Below are positions 1 through 5,567 of a DNA stretch of 5,567 bases, one piece after another. The notes beneath the pieces were generated by a model. That model worked only from the letters and a program-made list of their open reading frames with translations, was not told the DNA's origin and did not search any database. Made by a program: the position numbers and the translations under genes. Source of the stretch: Actinomycetota bacterium (GTDB taxonomy: Bacteria > Actinomycetota > Acidimicrobiia > Acidimicrobiales > JAHWLA01); NCBI GenBank assembly GCA_019347595.1, contig JAHWLA010000183.1:1-5567 (forward strand), read 5' to 3'. The first letter of the stretch is position 1. Every line of letters begins with the position of its first letter.

Positions 1-637
1 ACACCTCGGGCTGCCCGGCGAACGGCGCCCCGTGGGTCGGGCGGACCTGGGCAATGCGCGTGTCGAGGCCCGCGTCTCGTAGCGCCGCACCCACGCCCAT
101 CAACGTGCCGCCCGTGCCGACGCCCGCCACGAAGCCGTGCAGCGGCCCGTCGACCTGGGCCAGCAGCTCGACCGCGGTCCCCGTCCGGTGGGCCTCCGCG
201 TTGACGGGGTTCTCGAACTGCCGGGCCAGGTAGACGCGCGGATCACGCGTGGCCAGCTCGCGAGCGGCGTCGAGGGCGCCGACCATGCCGTCGGCGAGCA
301 CCACCTCGGCGCCGTAGCGGCGGATGAGCAGGACGCGCTCGTTGCTGACCGCCGAGGGCATGACGGCGACGAAACGCAGGCCCAGCACGGCGCACGCCAT
401 CGCCAGGGCGATCGACGTGGAACCGCTCGACGCCTCCACCACGGTGGTCTCGGCGTCGATGGCGCCCGTTGCCATGCCGTCGGCCAGGATCGCAGCCGCC
501 ACTCGGTCCTTGGTGGAGCCGCTCGGCAGCGTGTACTCGAGCTTGAGCCACAAGGTGCAGCCCGATTCGCGGTCGTCGAGGGGGACCGTCGGCGTCCGCT
601 GCGACACGTGCCGGAGCCATTCCGGGTGGGCCGTCAT
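1..637 (-). CDS. PLP-dependent cysteine synthase-family enzyme (partial, C-terminus off the left edge)
   Basis: The first 212 residues of a fold-type II PLP enzyme of the cysteine synthase / cystathionine beta-synthase family, which is cytosolic and usually makes cysteine from an activated serine and a sulfur donor. What is visible: the PLP-lysine motif LPSGSTKDR with Lys43; a substrate-loop motif EASSGSTS (about 68-75) in place of the common TSGNTG; QFENPVNAEAH (about 150-160); and the glycine-rich phosphate-binding loop GVGTGGT (172-178). The reading frame is still open at the window edge; family members are usually about 300-350 residues. The ATG at 637 is chosen because AGGA lies 7 nt upstream (645-648) and the homologous part begins soon after it. 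It is on the same strand as the his genes but is separated from hisF by 114 nt containing a hairpin, so co-transcription is uncertain. The family is clear; CysK, CysM, CysK2-like or another beta-replacement activity cannot be separated from this fragment. Confidence 0.88.
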   Translation of the reverse strand, partial: MTAHPEWLRHVSQRTPTVPLDDRESGCTLWLKLEYTLPSGSTKDRVAAAILADGMATGAIDAETTVVEASSGSTSIALAMACAVLGLRFVAVMPSAVSNERVLLIRRYGAEVVLADGMVGALDAARELATRDPRVYLARQFENPVNAEAHRTGTAVELLAQVDGPLHGFVAGVGTGGTLMGVGAALRDAGLDTRIAQVRPTHGAPFAGQPEV

Positions 638-664
638 CGCCCCATCCTGGTCGACGGCACGCCG

Positions 665-713
665 ACCTTGCGTACGTATCGCGCTGCAAAGCAGCGCGGT
701 ACGTAACGCAGGT
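665..713. repeat. Long imperfect hairpin between hisF and the PLP-enzyme gene
   Basis: Arms 665-687 and 691-713 pair around a 3-nt loop (688-690, AAA on the plus strand). The inner 8 bp (680-687 with 691-698) are perfect. Then comes one T/G position (679/699), which is a G-U wobble in plus-strand RNA but an A/C mismatch in minus-strand RNA. TACGTA follows on both arms (673-678 and 700-705), and seven further pairs with two single-base bulges (669 and 706). It begins 38 nt after the hisF stop. In the his transcript it could act as a U-tract-less terminator, an RNA-stabilising or processing stem, or be a dispersed palindromic repeat. No run of U follows it in the minus direction, so a classical intrinsic terminator is not supported. 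Confidence 0.75.
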
Positions 714-751
714 TGCCCGGTGCCCAGGGGGGCCGGGCCACCGCGCCGGTG

Positions 752-1510
752 CTACGCCGGGCGGACCGTGACGCCGTGGGCCGCCAGGTGCTCCTTGGCC
801 TGGCGCACGGTGAACTCGCCGAAGTGGAAGATCGACGCCGCCAGCACGGCGTCGGCGCCACCGGCTTGGGCGCCCTCGACAAGATGGTCGAGCGTGCCGA
901 CGCCCCCGCTGGCGACAATCGGGAGGTTGCACGCCCCTGCCACCGCCGCCGTCAGCTCGAGGTCGAAGCCGTCGCGGGTGCCGTCGCGGTCCATCGAGTT
1001 GAGGACCACCTCTCCTGCGCCCAGCCGCTCGCACTCCGCCGCCCACGACACGGCGTCGAGGCCGGTGGGCTTGCGCCCGCCGTGGGTGAAGACCTCGAAC
1101 CCGCCGGCCGAGCGGCGCACGTCGATGCCCACGACCACGCACTGGGCGCCGAACTCGGCGGCCAGCTCGGCCACGAGCTCGGGCCGGGCCACCGCCGCCG
1201 TGTTGACGCTCACCTTGTCGGCGCCCACCCGCAGCAGCTCGCGGGCGTCGTCCAGCGTGCGCACACCGCCGCCCACGGTCAGCGGGATAAACACCTCCTC
1301 GGCGGTGCGGCGCACCACGTCGACCATCGTCCCCCGGGCGCTGGACGACGCCGTGATGTCGTAGAAGACGAGCTCGTCGGCACCTTCGTCGTTGTACCGG
1401 GCCGCCAGCTCCACGGGGTCGCCTGCGTCACGCAGGTTCAGGAAGTTGACCCCCTTCACGACGCGGCCGGCGTCGACGTCGAGGCACGGGATCACACGGA
1501 CGGAGCGCAC
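752..1510 (-). CDS. hisF: Imidazole glycerol phosphate synthase, cyclase subunit HisF
   Basis: Complete 252-residue (beta/alpha)8-barrel cyclase subunit of IGP synthase. With the glutaminase HisH it converts PRFAR and ammonia to imidazole glycerol phosphate and AICAR in the cytosol. The catalytic aspartates fall at Asp11 ([14 protein letters not shown]) and Asp130 (VVVGIDVRR), the same numbers as in Thermotoga maritima HisF, which supports the chosen start. The phosphate-binding segments LTVGGGVRT (78-86) and ASGGVGT near the C-terminal third are present, as are [12 protein letters not shown] and AASIFHFGE. The GTG at 1510 is preferred because GGAGGAGG lies 10 nt upstream. The next in-frame GTG (1497) would remove part of the first beta strand and lies 23 nt from that site. 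The gene overlaps the end of hisA by 19 nt, suggesting translational coupling. Length is normal for the family, and nothing is missing. Confidence 0.97.
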   Translation of the reverse strand: MRSVRVIPCLDVDAGRVVKGVNFLNLRDAGDPVELAARYNDEGADELVFYDITASSSARGTMVDVVRRTAEEVFIPLTVGGGVRTLDDARELLRVGADKVSVNTAAVARPELVAELAAEFGAQCVVVGIDVRRSAGGFEVFTHGGRKPTGLDAVSWAAECERLGAGEVVLNSMDRDGTRDGFDLELTAAVAGACNLPIVASGGVGTLDHLVEGAQAGGADAVLAASIFHFGEFTVRQAKEHLAAHGVTVRPA

Positions 1511-2229
1511 GCAGCCACCGCCTCCTCCACCGCGAACACGCCTTCGTAGATGGCCTTGCCCACGATGGCGCCGGCCAGGCGACGACCCTCGACGTCGAGA
1601 GCGGCCAGCGTGCGCAGGTCGTCCAGCGATCCCACGCCGCCGGAGGCGACCACCTCGACCGTCGTGCGCTCCAGCACGGCGGCCAAGCCCGTCACGTCGG
1701 GACCGGCGAGCATGCCGTCGCGCGCGATGTCGGTGACGACGAAGGCCGCCACGCCCGCGTCCTCGAAGCGGGCGACGGCGTCGAGGATCGTCACGCCGGA
1801 GCCCTCCGTCCATCCTCGCAAGGCCGCCTCGCCCGCCCGTCCGTCGAGCCCGACGACGATGCGCCCGGGATGGCGGCCGGCCAGCCGCCGCACCAACGCG
1901 GGCTGCTCCAACGCCGCGGTGCCGATCACCACCCGGCGCACGCCGCTGTCGAGCAGGGCTTCGGCGGAGAACTCGTCGCGCACGCCGCCGCCGGTCTGGA
2001 CGGGAACCGCCACGGCCGCGGCGATGGCGGCCACCACGTCGCGGTTCTCGGGCCGGCCGGTGCGGGCCGCATCGAGATCGACGACATGGACCCACGGGGC
2101 ACCCGCCGCCTCGAACTCCTTGGCCATCGCCACCGGGTCGCCGCCGTACACCGTCTCGCGGGCGTAGTCGCCCTGGAGCAGGCGGACGCACTTACCGTCG
2201 CGCAGGTCGATGGCGGGAAACAGGTCCAT
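1492..2229 (-). CDS. hisA: ProFAR isomerase HisA (phosphoribosylformimino-AICAR-P isomerase)
   Basis: Complete 245-residue (beta/alpha)8-barrel enzyme that isomerises ProFAR to PRFAR, the substrate of HisHF. Visible landmarks are the N-terminal [17 protein letters not shown] with the catalytic base Asp8, the phosphate motif QTGGGVRD (78-85), IGTAALE (102-108), VVGLDGR with Asp129 as the likely acid partner, LRGW (137-140), TDIARDGML (166-174) and [11 protein letters not shown] followed by [10 protein letters not shown]. The ATG at 2229 sits 4 nt after the hisH stop with only a weak upstream GC-rich purine patch, so it is probably coupled to hisH translation. In Streptomyces and Mycobacterium the equivalent protein is the dual-function PriA. 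The motifs here ([10 protein letters not shown] and TGGGVR rather than PriA's SGGIRDD) look more like ordinary HisA, although the Arg-Gly-Trp seen in PriA is also present. HisA function is secure; any TrpF side activity is open. Confidence 0.96.
   Translation of the reverse strand: MDLFPAIDLRDGKCVRLLQGDYARETVYGGDPVAMAKEFEAAGAPWVHVVDLDAARTGRPENRDVVAAIAAAVAVPVQTGGGVRDEFSAEALLDSGVRRVVIGTAALEQPALVRRLAGRHPGRIVVGLDGRAGEAALRGWTEGSGVTILDAVARFEDAGVAAFVVTDIARDGMLAGPDVTGLAAVLERTTVEVVASGGVGSLDDLRTLAALDVEGRRLAGAIVGKAIYEGVFAVEEAVAACAPSV
1521..1528 (-). promoter_or_regulatory. Ribosome binding site deciding the hisF start
   Basis: GGAGGAGG on the minus strand, inside the 3' end of hisA, 10 nt before the GTG at 1510. 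It is the strongest Shine-Dalgarno match at this junction and places the hisF start within hisA rather than at the later GTG (1497) that touches the hisA stop codon. Confidence 0.7.
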
Positions 2230-2233
2230 GCCG

Positions 2234-2836
2234 CTAGCCCGCCAGCTTCACGAAGTTCTGAAGCAGCGCCAGCCCGGTGGCGCCCGACTTCTCGGGGTGG
2301 AACTGCGTGGCCATGAGATTGCCGCGCTCGATGGCGGCCACGACCGACCCGCCGTAGTCGCAGGTGGCGGCCACGTCGTCGGTGGCGTCGGCCGCGTAGG
2401 AGTGCACGAAGTACGCCCACGCCTCGGCGCCCAGCCCGTCGAGCAGGCGCGACTCGCGGTTGACCGGTTGGAGGATGTTCCACTGCATCTGCGGCCGCTT
2501 CAGGTCGTCGGGCAGCAGGCGGACGACACCCTGCACCACGCCGAGCCCGCCGACCGCGGGGCTCTCCTCGGAGCCGACGTAGAGCATCTGCATGCCGACG
2601 CAGATGCCGAGGAACGGCGTCCCTGCGGCGATGGCGTCGAGCGCCACCTGGTCGAGGCCCGAGGCGCGCAGCGCCTCCATGCAGCGGCCGAAGGACCCGA
2701 CGCCGGGCAGCACGACGCCCGACGCCCCGTCGGCCTCGGCAGGCGTGGTCACCAGGCAGGCGTCGCCCCCGACCTTCTGCAGCGCCTTCTCGGCCGACCG
2801 CAGGTTGCCGATCCCGTAGTCCAGCACCGCGATCAC
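2234..2836 (-). CDS. hisH: Imidazole glycerol phosphate synthase, glutaminase subunit HisH
   Basis: Complete 200-residue class I glutamine amidotransferase that hydrolyses glutamine and channels ammonia to HisF. The catalytic triad is visible: Cys79 in GICVGMQM, and His180 and Glu182 in QFHPEKSG. The N-terminal strand reads IAVLDYGIGNLRSAEKAL, and the glutaminase loop LPGVGSFG (43-50) and PQMQWN match HisH specifically rather than other amidotransferases. The HisH signature GICLGMQ has Val for Leu here, a conservative change. The GTG at 2836 is chosen because GAGGGGG lies 5 nt upstream and the family's first beta strand starts at this residue. An in-frame TTG at 2887 would sit inside the hairpin and add 17 unrelated residues. 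The gene follows a 79-nt gap after hisB, the only non-overlapping, spaced junction inside the his cluster, and ends 4 nt before hisA. Confidence 0.96.
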   Translation of the reverse strand: MIAVLDYGIGNLRSAEKALQKVGGDACLVTTPAEADGASGVVLPGVGSFGRCMEALRASGLDQVALDAIAAGTPFLGICVGMQMLYVGSEESPAVGGLGVVQGVVRLLPDDLKRPQMQWNILQPVNRESRLLDGLGAEAWAYFVHSYAADATDDVAATCDYGGSVVAAIERGNLMATQFHPEKSGATGLALLQNFVKLAG

Positions 2837-2841
2837 GCCAA

Positions 2842-2848
2842 CCCCCTC
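2842..2848 (-). promoter_or_regulatory. Ribosome binding site of hisH
   Basis: GAGGGGG on the minus strand, 5 nt before the GTG start at 2836. It fixes the hisH start and lies only 2 nt downstream of the end of the 22-bp inverted repeat, so folding of that repeat could influence ribosome access. Confidence 0.75.
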
Positions 2849-2850
2849 AT

Positions 2851-2901
2851 CGAAGTGTGCGGAGTTGGGGCGCTCCGGCCGCCCCAACTCCGCACACTTC
2901 G
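2851..2901. repeat. Perfect 22-bp inverted repeat in the hisB-hisH gap
   Basis: Arm 2851-2872 is the exact reverse complement of arm 2880-2901, around a 7-nt spacer (2873-2879, CTCCGGC on the plus strand). It starts 14 nt after the hisB stop and ends 2 nt before the hisH Shine-Dalgarno site, filling most of the only sizeable gap in the his cluster. No U-run follows on the minus strand, and hisH lies immediately downstream, so a simple terminator is unlikely. Possible roles are an mRNA processing or stability element, a translational control element for hisH, a binding site for a dimeric protein, or a copy of a dispersed palindromic repeat. An 8-nt piece of the left arm (2864-2871, GTTGGGGC) recurs directly at 2905-2912. 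Confidence 0.92.
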
Positions 2902-2915
2902 CCGGTTGGGGCCGG

Positions 2916-3515
2916 TCATAGGGTGCCTTTGGTGGACGGGATGTCGGTGCCCTCCACCCGCACGGCGTCGCGGAGCGCCCGGGCCACGCCCTTGAACGAC
3001 GCCTCCAGAATGTGATGGGTGTTGCGCCCGCCGCGCAGCCGCAGGTGCAGCGTCATGGCCGCCGCCGTCCCGAACGACTGCCAGAAGTGCTCCGCCATCT
3101 GCGGGTCGAACGACGGTGTGCCGAGCTCGCGTGAGTCGGCGGGCAGCGGTACCTCGTAGTGCACAAAGGGCCGGCCCGACAGATCGAGGGCCACGTCGAC
3201 CAGCGCCTCGTCCAGCGGCAGCGAGATCGACGCGAAACGGCGGATGCCCGCCTTGTCGCCGAGCGCCTCGGCCAGCACCTCCCCCAACGCGATGGCGACG
3301 TCCTCCACCGTGTGGTGCTGGTCGACCTCCAGGTCGCCCTTCGCCATCACCGTGAGGTCGAAGCCGCCGTGGCGGCCGAGCTGGCTCAGCATGTGGTCGA
3401 AGAACGGCAGCCCGGTGTCGACGGTGGCCTGGCCGGTGCCGTCGAGGTCGAGGCTGATGTCGATGCTCGTCTCCTTGGTCGTGCGGGAGCGGCTGGCGAC
3501 TCGGGGGCTGGTCAC
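2916..3515 (-). CDS. hisB: Imidazoleglycerol-phosphate dehydratase HisB (monofunctional)
   Basis: Complete 199-residue IGP dehydratase, a manganese enzyme that removes water from IGP to give imidazole acetol phosphate. The metal-binding histidine-rich motifs are both present: FFDHML (38-43) followed by DQHHTVEDV (65-73), and near the C-terminus NTHHILEASFK with His167, His168, Glu171 and Lys175. The protein ends with the family's typical PSTKGTL. There is no N-terminal HAD phosphatase domain as in the bifunctional E. coli HisB, so histidinol-phosphate phosphatase must be encoded elsewhere. The GTG at 3515 overlaps the hisC stop by 4 nt (GTGA), with GAGG (3526-3529) 10 nt upstream. The open frame continues further upstream inside hisC, but those residues are Arg- and Ala-rich shadow sequence and do not resemble the family. 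The gene is followed by the inverted repeat before hisH. Confidence 0.97.
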   Translation of the reverse strand: MTSPRVASRSRTTKETSIDISLDLDGTGQATVDTGLPFFDHMLSQLGRHGGFDLTVMAKGDLEVDQHHTVEDVAIALGEVLAEALGDKAGIRRFASISLPLDEALVDVALDLSGRPFVHYEVPLPADSRELGTPSFDPQMAEHFWQSFGTAAAMTLHLRLRGGRNTHHILEASFKGVARALRDAVRVEGTDIPSTKGTL

Positions 3516-4579
3516 GATGAGAGCACCTCGCTCAAGGCATGCAGGAAAGCGTCGTTCTCCTCCGGCGTCCCGACGGTGACACGCAGGCAGCCGCCGAGCC
3601 GCGGCCACGACGAGCAGTTGCGGACGAGCACCGAGCGGTCGACGAGCGCCTGCCACACCTCGTCGCCTCCGCGGTCACGGGGCCGGAACAGGATGAAGTT
3701 GGCCTCCGAGGGCCAGGTCTCGACGGGCAGGCCTGCCAGCGCCGCCGCCAACCGCCGGCGCTCATCGACCAGCGTCTTCACCCGGGCTTCCATCTCGGCG
3801 CGGTAGCGCAGGGCCAGCCGGCCCGCCGCCTGCTTCACGGCGTCGAGGTGGTAGGGCAGGATCACCCGCTCCAACCCCTCCACCACCGAGGCCGGAGCCA
3901 CGAGGTAGCCGAGGCGGGCGGCCGCCATCGACCACGTCTTGGAGAACGTGCGCACCACGACGACGGGCGCCTCGTCGGACACGCACGACAGCGCCGACCA
4001 CGAGGCGAACTGCGCGTACGCCTCGTCGACGACGACCAACCCGGGGGCTGCCTCGATGACCGCGCGCACCGCGTCCTCGGGCTCGGCCCGCCCCGTGGGG
4101 TTGTTGGGCGAGCACAGGAAGGTGATCTCGGGACGGTGCTCGGCCAGCAACGATGCGACGGCGTCGAGGTCGAGCGTGAAGTCGTCGCGCCGCTCACCCT
4201 CTACGACGTGCGTCGCCGTGACGTGGGCGATGTGGGAGTGGAGCGCGTAGGTCGGCTCGAAGGTCGCCGCCGTGCGCCCCGGCCCGCCGTAGGCGAGCAA
4301 CAGCGCCTGGAGGACCTCGTTGGACCCGTTGGCGACGAAGACCTGGTCGGGCCGCACGTCGTGGAGCTCGGCCAGCGCCTCCCGCAGCGCCCGCGCCGAT
4401 CGGTCGGGGTACCGGTGGAACGGCACGGACGAGATGAGGTCGCGCAGGTCGTCGCGCCAACCCTGCGGCGGCGGGTAGGGCGACTCGTTGGTGTTGAGCC
4501 GTACGTCGACGTCGACCTGCGCCGAGTGGTAGCCGTCGCCGAGCCCCAGGTCGGCGCGCAGCGGAATCAGCGCGCCCAT
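3512..4579 (-). CDS. hisC: Histidinol-phosphate aminotransferase HisC
   Basis: Complete 355-residue fold-type I PLP aminotransferase that converts imidazole acetol phosphate and glutamate to histidinol phosphate and 2-oxoglutarate. Motifs in order: the substrate-binding RLNTNESPYPPP (27-38), FHRYPD (54-59), ANGSNEVL (83-90), CSPNNPTG with the PLP-ring Asn160 (156-163), VVVDEAYAQF with Asp185 and Tyr188, the Schiff-base lysine Lys214 in RTFSKTWSMAAARLGY with Arg222 binding the phosphate, and the C-terminal LRVTVGTPEEN with Arg333, expected to hold the substrate. The ATG at 4579 overlaps the hisD stop by 13 nt. No strong Shine-Dalgarno site precedes it (GGAG lies about 14 nt away), so expression probably depends on translation coming through from hisD. 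Its position between hisD and hisB and its NESPYPPP motif favour HisC over related aromatic aminotransferases. Confidence 0.96.
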   Translation of the reverse strand: MGALIPLRADLGLGDGYHSAQVDVDVRLNTNESPYPPPQGWRDDLRDLISSVPFHRYPDRSARALREALAELHDVRPDQVFVANGSNEVLQALLLAYGGPGRTAATFEPTYALHSHIAHVTATHVVEGERRDDFTLDLDAVASLLAEHRPEITFLCSPNNPTGRAEPEDAVRAVIEAAPGLVVVDEAYAQFASWSALSCVSDEAPVVVVRTFSKTWSMAAARLGYLVAPASVVEGLERVILPYHLDAVKQAAGRLALRYRAEMEARVKTLVDERRRLAAALAGLPVETWPSEANFILFRPRDRGGDEVWQALVDRSVLVRNCSSWPRLGGCLRVTVGTPEENDAFLHALSEVLSS

Positions 4580-5567
4580 CGGATGCGGACCGACTCCGCG
4601 TGCGCGGCCAGCCCCTCGGCCTCGGCGATGGCGGCCACGTGGGGCGCCACCCGGGCCAACGTCGACTCGTCGAGCGACACGACATGGACGTACTTGCAGA
4701 AATCGTCGACCCGCAGCGCCCCGCCGAAACGGGCCGACCCGTAGGTGGGGAGCACGTGGCTGGGGCCGGCCAGGTAGTCGCCCACGCTGGCGGGCGAGTA
4801 CGGCCCCACGAACACGGCGCCCGCGTGGCGCACCAAGGGCACCAGCGCCTCGGCGTTGTCGCTCATCAGCTCGAGGTGCTCGGGGGCGATGGCGTTGGCG
4901 ACCTCCATGGCCTGCTCCGGCGTGTCGACCACGACGGCGTAGCCGCCATCGCCCAGCGTCGCTTCGATCTCACGCCGGCGGGGCGACGCGGCCACCAGCC
5001 GGGCCACCGCCTCGGTGACGGCATCAGCCACCGACGCCGACCACGTGACGAGCCACGCCAGCCCGTCGGGGCCGTGCTCGGCCTGCACGACGACATCGAT
5101 GGCGGCGAAGTCGACCGGCGTGGTCTCGTCGGCGATCACCACCACCTCGGACGGGCCTGCGAACGCCGACGGGACGCCGACGACGCCTTCGTTGGCCACC
5201 TCCCGCTTGGCCAACGACACGTAAATGTTGCCCGGCCCGACGATCACGTCGACCGGCGCGATCGACTCGGTGCCGTAGGCCATGGCAGCCACGGCCTGGG
5301 CGCCGCCCACGCGGTAGACCTCGTCGACCCCGGCCAGGGCCGCCGCCGCCAGCGTGGCGGGCGCCACCTTGCCGTCCGGGCCGGGCGGCACGCACAGCAC
5401 CAGCTCGGGCACGCCCGCCACCCGGGCCGGGATGGCGGTCATGAGCACGGTCGACGGGTAGAGCGCCCGGCCCCCCGGTACGTACAGCCCGGCCCGGTCG
5501 ACGGGGATGCGGATCTCCCGCACCAGCACGCCGTCGCGCGGGTGGGTAACGGGCTCGTGGAGCTGCT
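4567..5567 (-). CDS. hisD: Histidinol dehydrogenase HisD (partial, N-terminus off the right edge)
   Basis: The last 332 residues of histidinol dehydrogenase, a zinc enzyme that oxidises L-histidinol to L-histidine in two NAD-dependent steps. The reading frame is open to the window edge (first full codon at 5565); since the family is about 430 residues long, roughly 100 N-terminal residues are missing. Visible motifs, numbered from the first residue seen: AGLYVPGGRALYPSTVLM (25-42), VGGAQAVAAMAYGTESI, the nucleotide-site segment VDVIVGPGNIYV, VVQAEHGPDG (Gln151 and His154, the zinc ligands equivalent to E. coli Gln259 and His262), APEHLELM with the catalytic pair Glu219-His220, VGDYLAGPSHVLPTYGSAR with zinc ligand Asp253, and the C-terminal AAHAESVRIR with the final zinc ligand His322. 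All catalytic residues expected in this part are present. An internal GTG at 5529 is not the start, because homologous sequence continues upstream of it (LHEPVTHPRDG). Confidence 0.97.
   Translation of the reverse strand, partial: QLHEPVTHPRDGVLVREIRIPVDRAGLYVPGGRALYPSTVLMTAIPARVAGVPELVLCVPPGPDGKVAPATLAAAALAGVDEVYRVGGAQAVAAMAYGTESIAPVDVIVGPGNIYVSLAKREVANEGVVGVPSAFAGPSEVVVIADETTPVDFAAIDVVVQAEHGPDGLAWLVTWSASVADAVTEAVARLVAASPRRREIEATLGDGGYAVVVDTPEQAMEVANAIAPEHLELMSDNAEALVPLVRHAGAVFVGPYSPASVGDYLAGPSHVLPTYGSARFGGALRVDDFCKYVHVVSLDESTLARVAPHVAAIAEAEGLAAHAESVRIRWAR

Noticed and set aside
739..751. A 5-bp hairpin (CACCG/CGGTG, 3-nt loop) next to the hisF stop codon
   Set aside because: Short stems of this kind are frequent by chance in GC-rich DNA, and nothing else supports a function.
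324..1364. Plus-strand open frames of 346 and 278 codons opposite hisF and the PLP-enzyme gene
   Set aside because: They are low-complexity Ala/Arg/Ser/Thr or Gly/Arg/His-rich translations antisense to conserved coding sequence, with no family resemblance.
752..2191. A 479-codon minus-strand frame that could be read as a fusion upstream of HisF
   Set aside because: Its first roughly 227 codons are an out-of-frame reading of hisA, rich in Arg and Gly. Only the last 252 codons match HisF, and a good start with a Shine-Dalgarno site exists at 1510.
2837..2887. An upstream TTG start for hisH inside the inverted repeat
   Set aside because: The added 17 residues do not match the HisH family, and the GTG at 2836 has a strong Shine-Dalgarno site at the right distance.
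2851..2901. Intrinsic transcription terminator between hisB and hisH
   Set aside because: The stem is strong, but no U-run follows on the coding strand, and the partner genes hisH, hisA and hisF lie directly downstream without a visible promoter.
3539..4744. A 401-codon open frame on the plus strand opposite hisC and the end of hisD
   Set aside because: It is antisense to two clearly conserved genes. Its translation is rich in Arg, Gly, Val and His with no recognisable domain, as expected from GC-rich third-position bias.
1..5567. A novel defence, mobile or secondary-metabolite system
   Set aside because: Every coding stretch is accounted for by known histidine-synthesis enzymes and one cysteine synthase-family enzyme. 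No transposase, integrase, attachment-site pair, CRISPR array, tRNA, or his leader peptide or T-box was seen. The operon promoter is probably beyond the right edge.

Overview
The window is GC-rich (roughly 70% by eye) and tightly packed. Everything recognisable lies on the minus strand. It looks chromosomal and actinobacterial: the gene order hisD-hisC-hisB-hisH-hisA-hisF is the usual actinobacterial histidine cluster, starts are often GTG, and Shine-Dalgarno sites are GC-rich. The HisF protein reads like mycobacterial HisF. The absence of an inositol-phosphatase gene between hisA and hisF, and a HisA that lacks a PriA-like signature, point away from Mycobacterium/Streptomyces and fit a deep lineage such as Acidimicrobiia. 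That last placement is inference.

Layout in transcription order (right to left): hisD, whose N-terminal part lies beyond the right edge (5567-4567); hisC (4579-3512); hisB, a monofunctional dehydratase (3515-2916); a 79-nt gap holding a perfect 22-bp inverted repeat and the hisH ribosome binding site; hisH (2836-2234); hisA (2229-1492); hisF (1510-752); a 114-nt gap with a long imperfect hairpin; and a cysteine-synthase-family PLP enzyme (637 to beyond the left edge). The hisD/hisC, hisC/hisB and hisA/hisF pairs overlap, and hisH/hisA are 4 nt apart, so one polycistronic mRNA with translational coupling is likely.

Together the genes cover the middle and end of histidine synthesis. HisA isomerises ProFAR to PRFAR. 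HisF with HisH converts PRFAR plus glutamine-derived ammonia to IGP and AICAR. HisB dehydrates IGP, HisC transaminates imidazole acetol phosphate, and HisD oxidises histidinol to histidine. The early enzymes (HisG, HisE, HisI) and a histidinol-phosphate phosphatase are not in the window.

I found no mobile element, tRNA, rRNA, CRISPR array or defence system. The window is essentially an ordinary biosynthetic operon. The parts most worth a second look are the two intergenic hairpins and the PLP enzyme that sits where hisI is often found.
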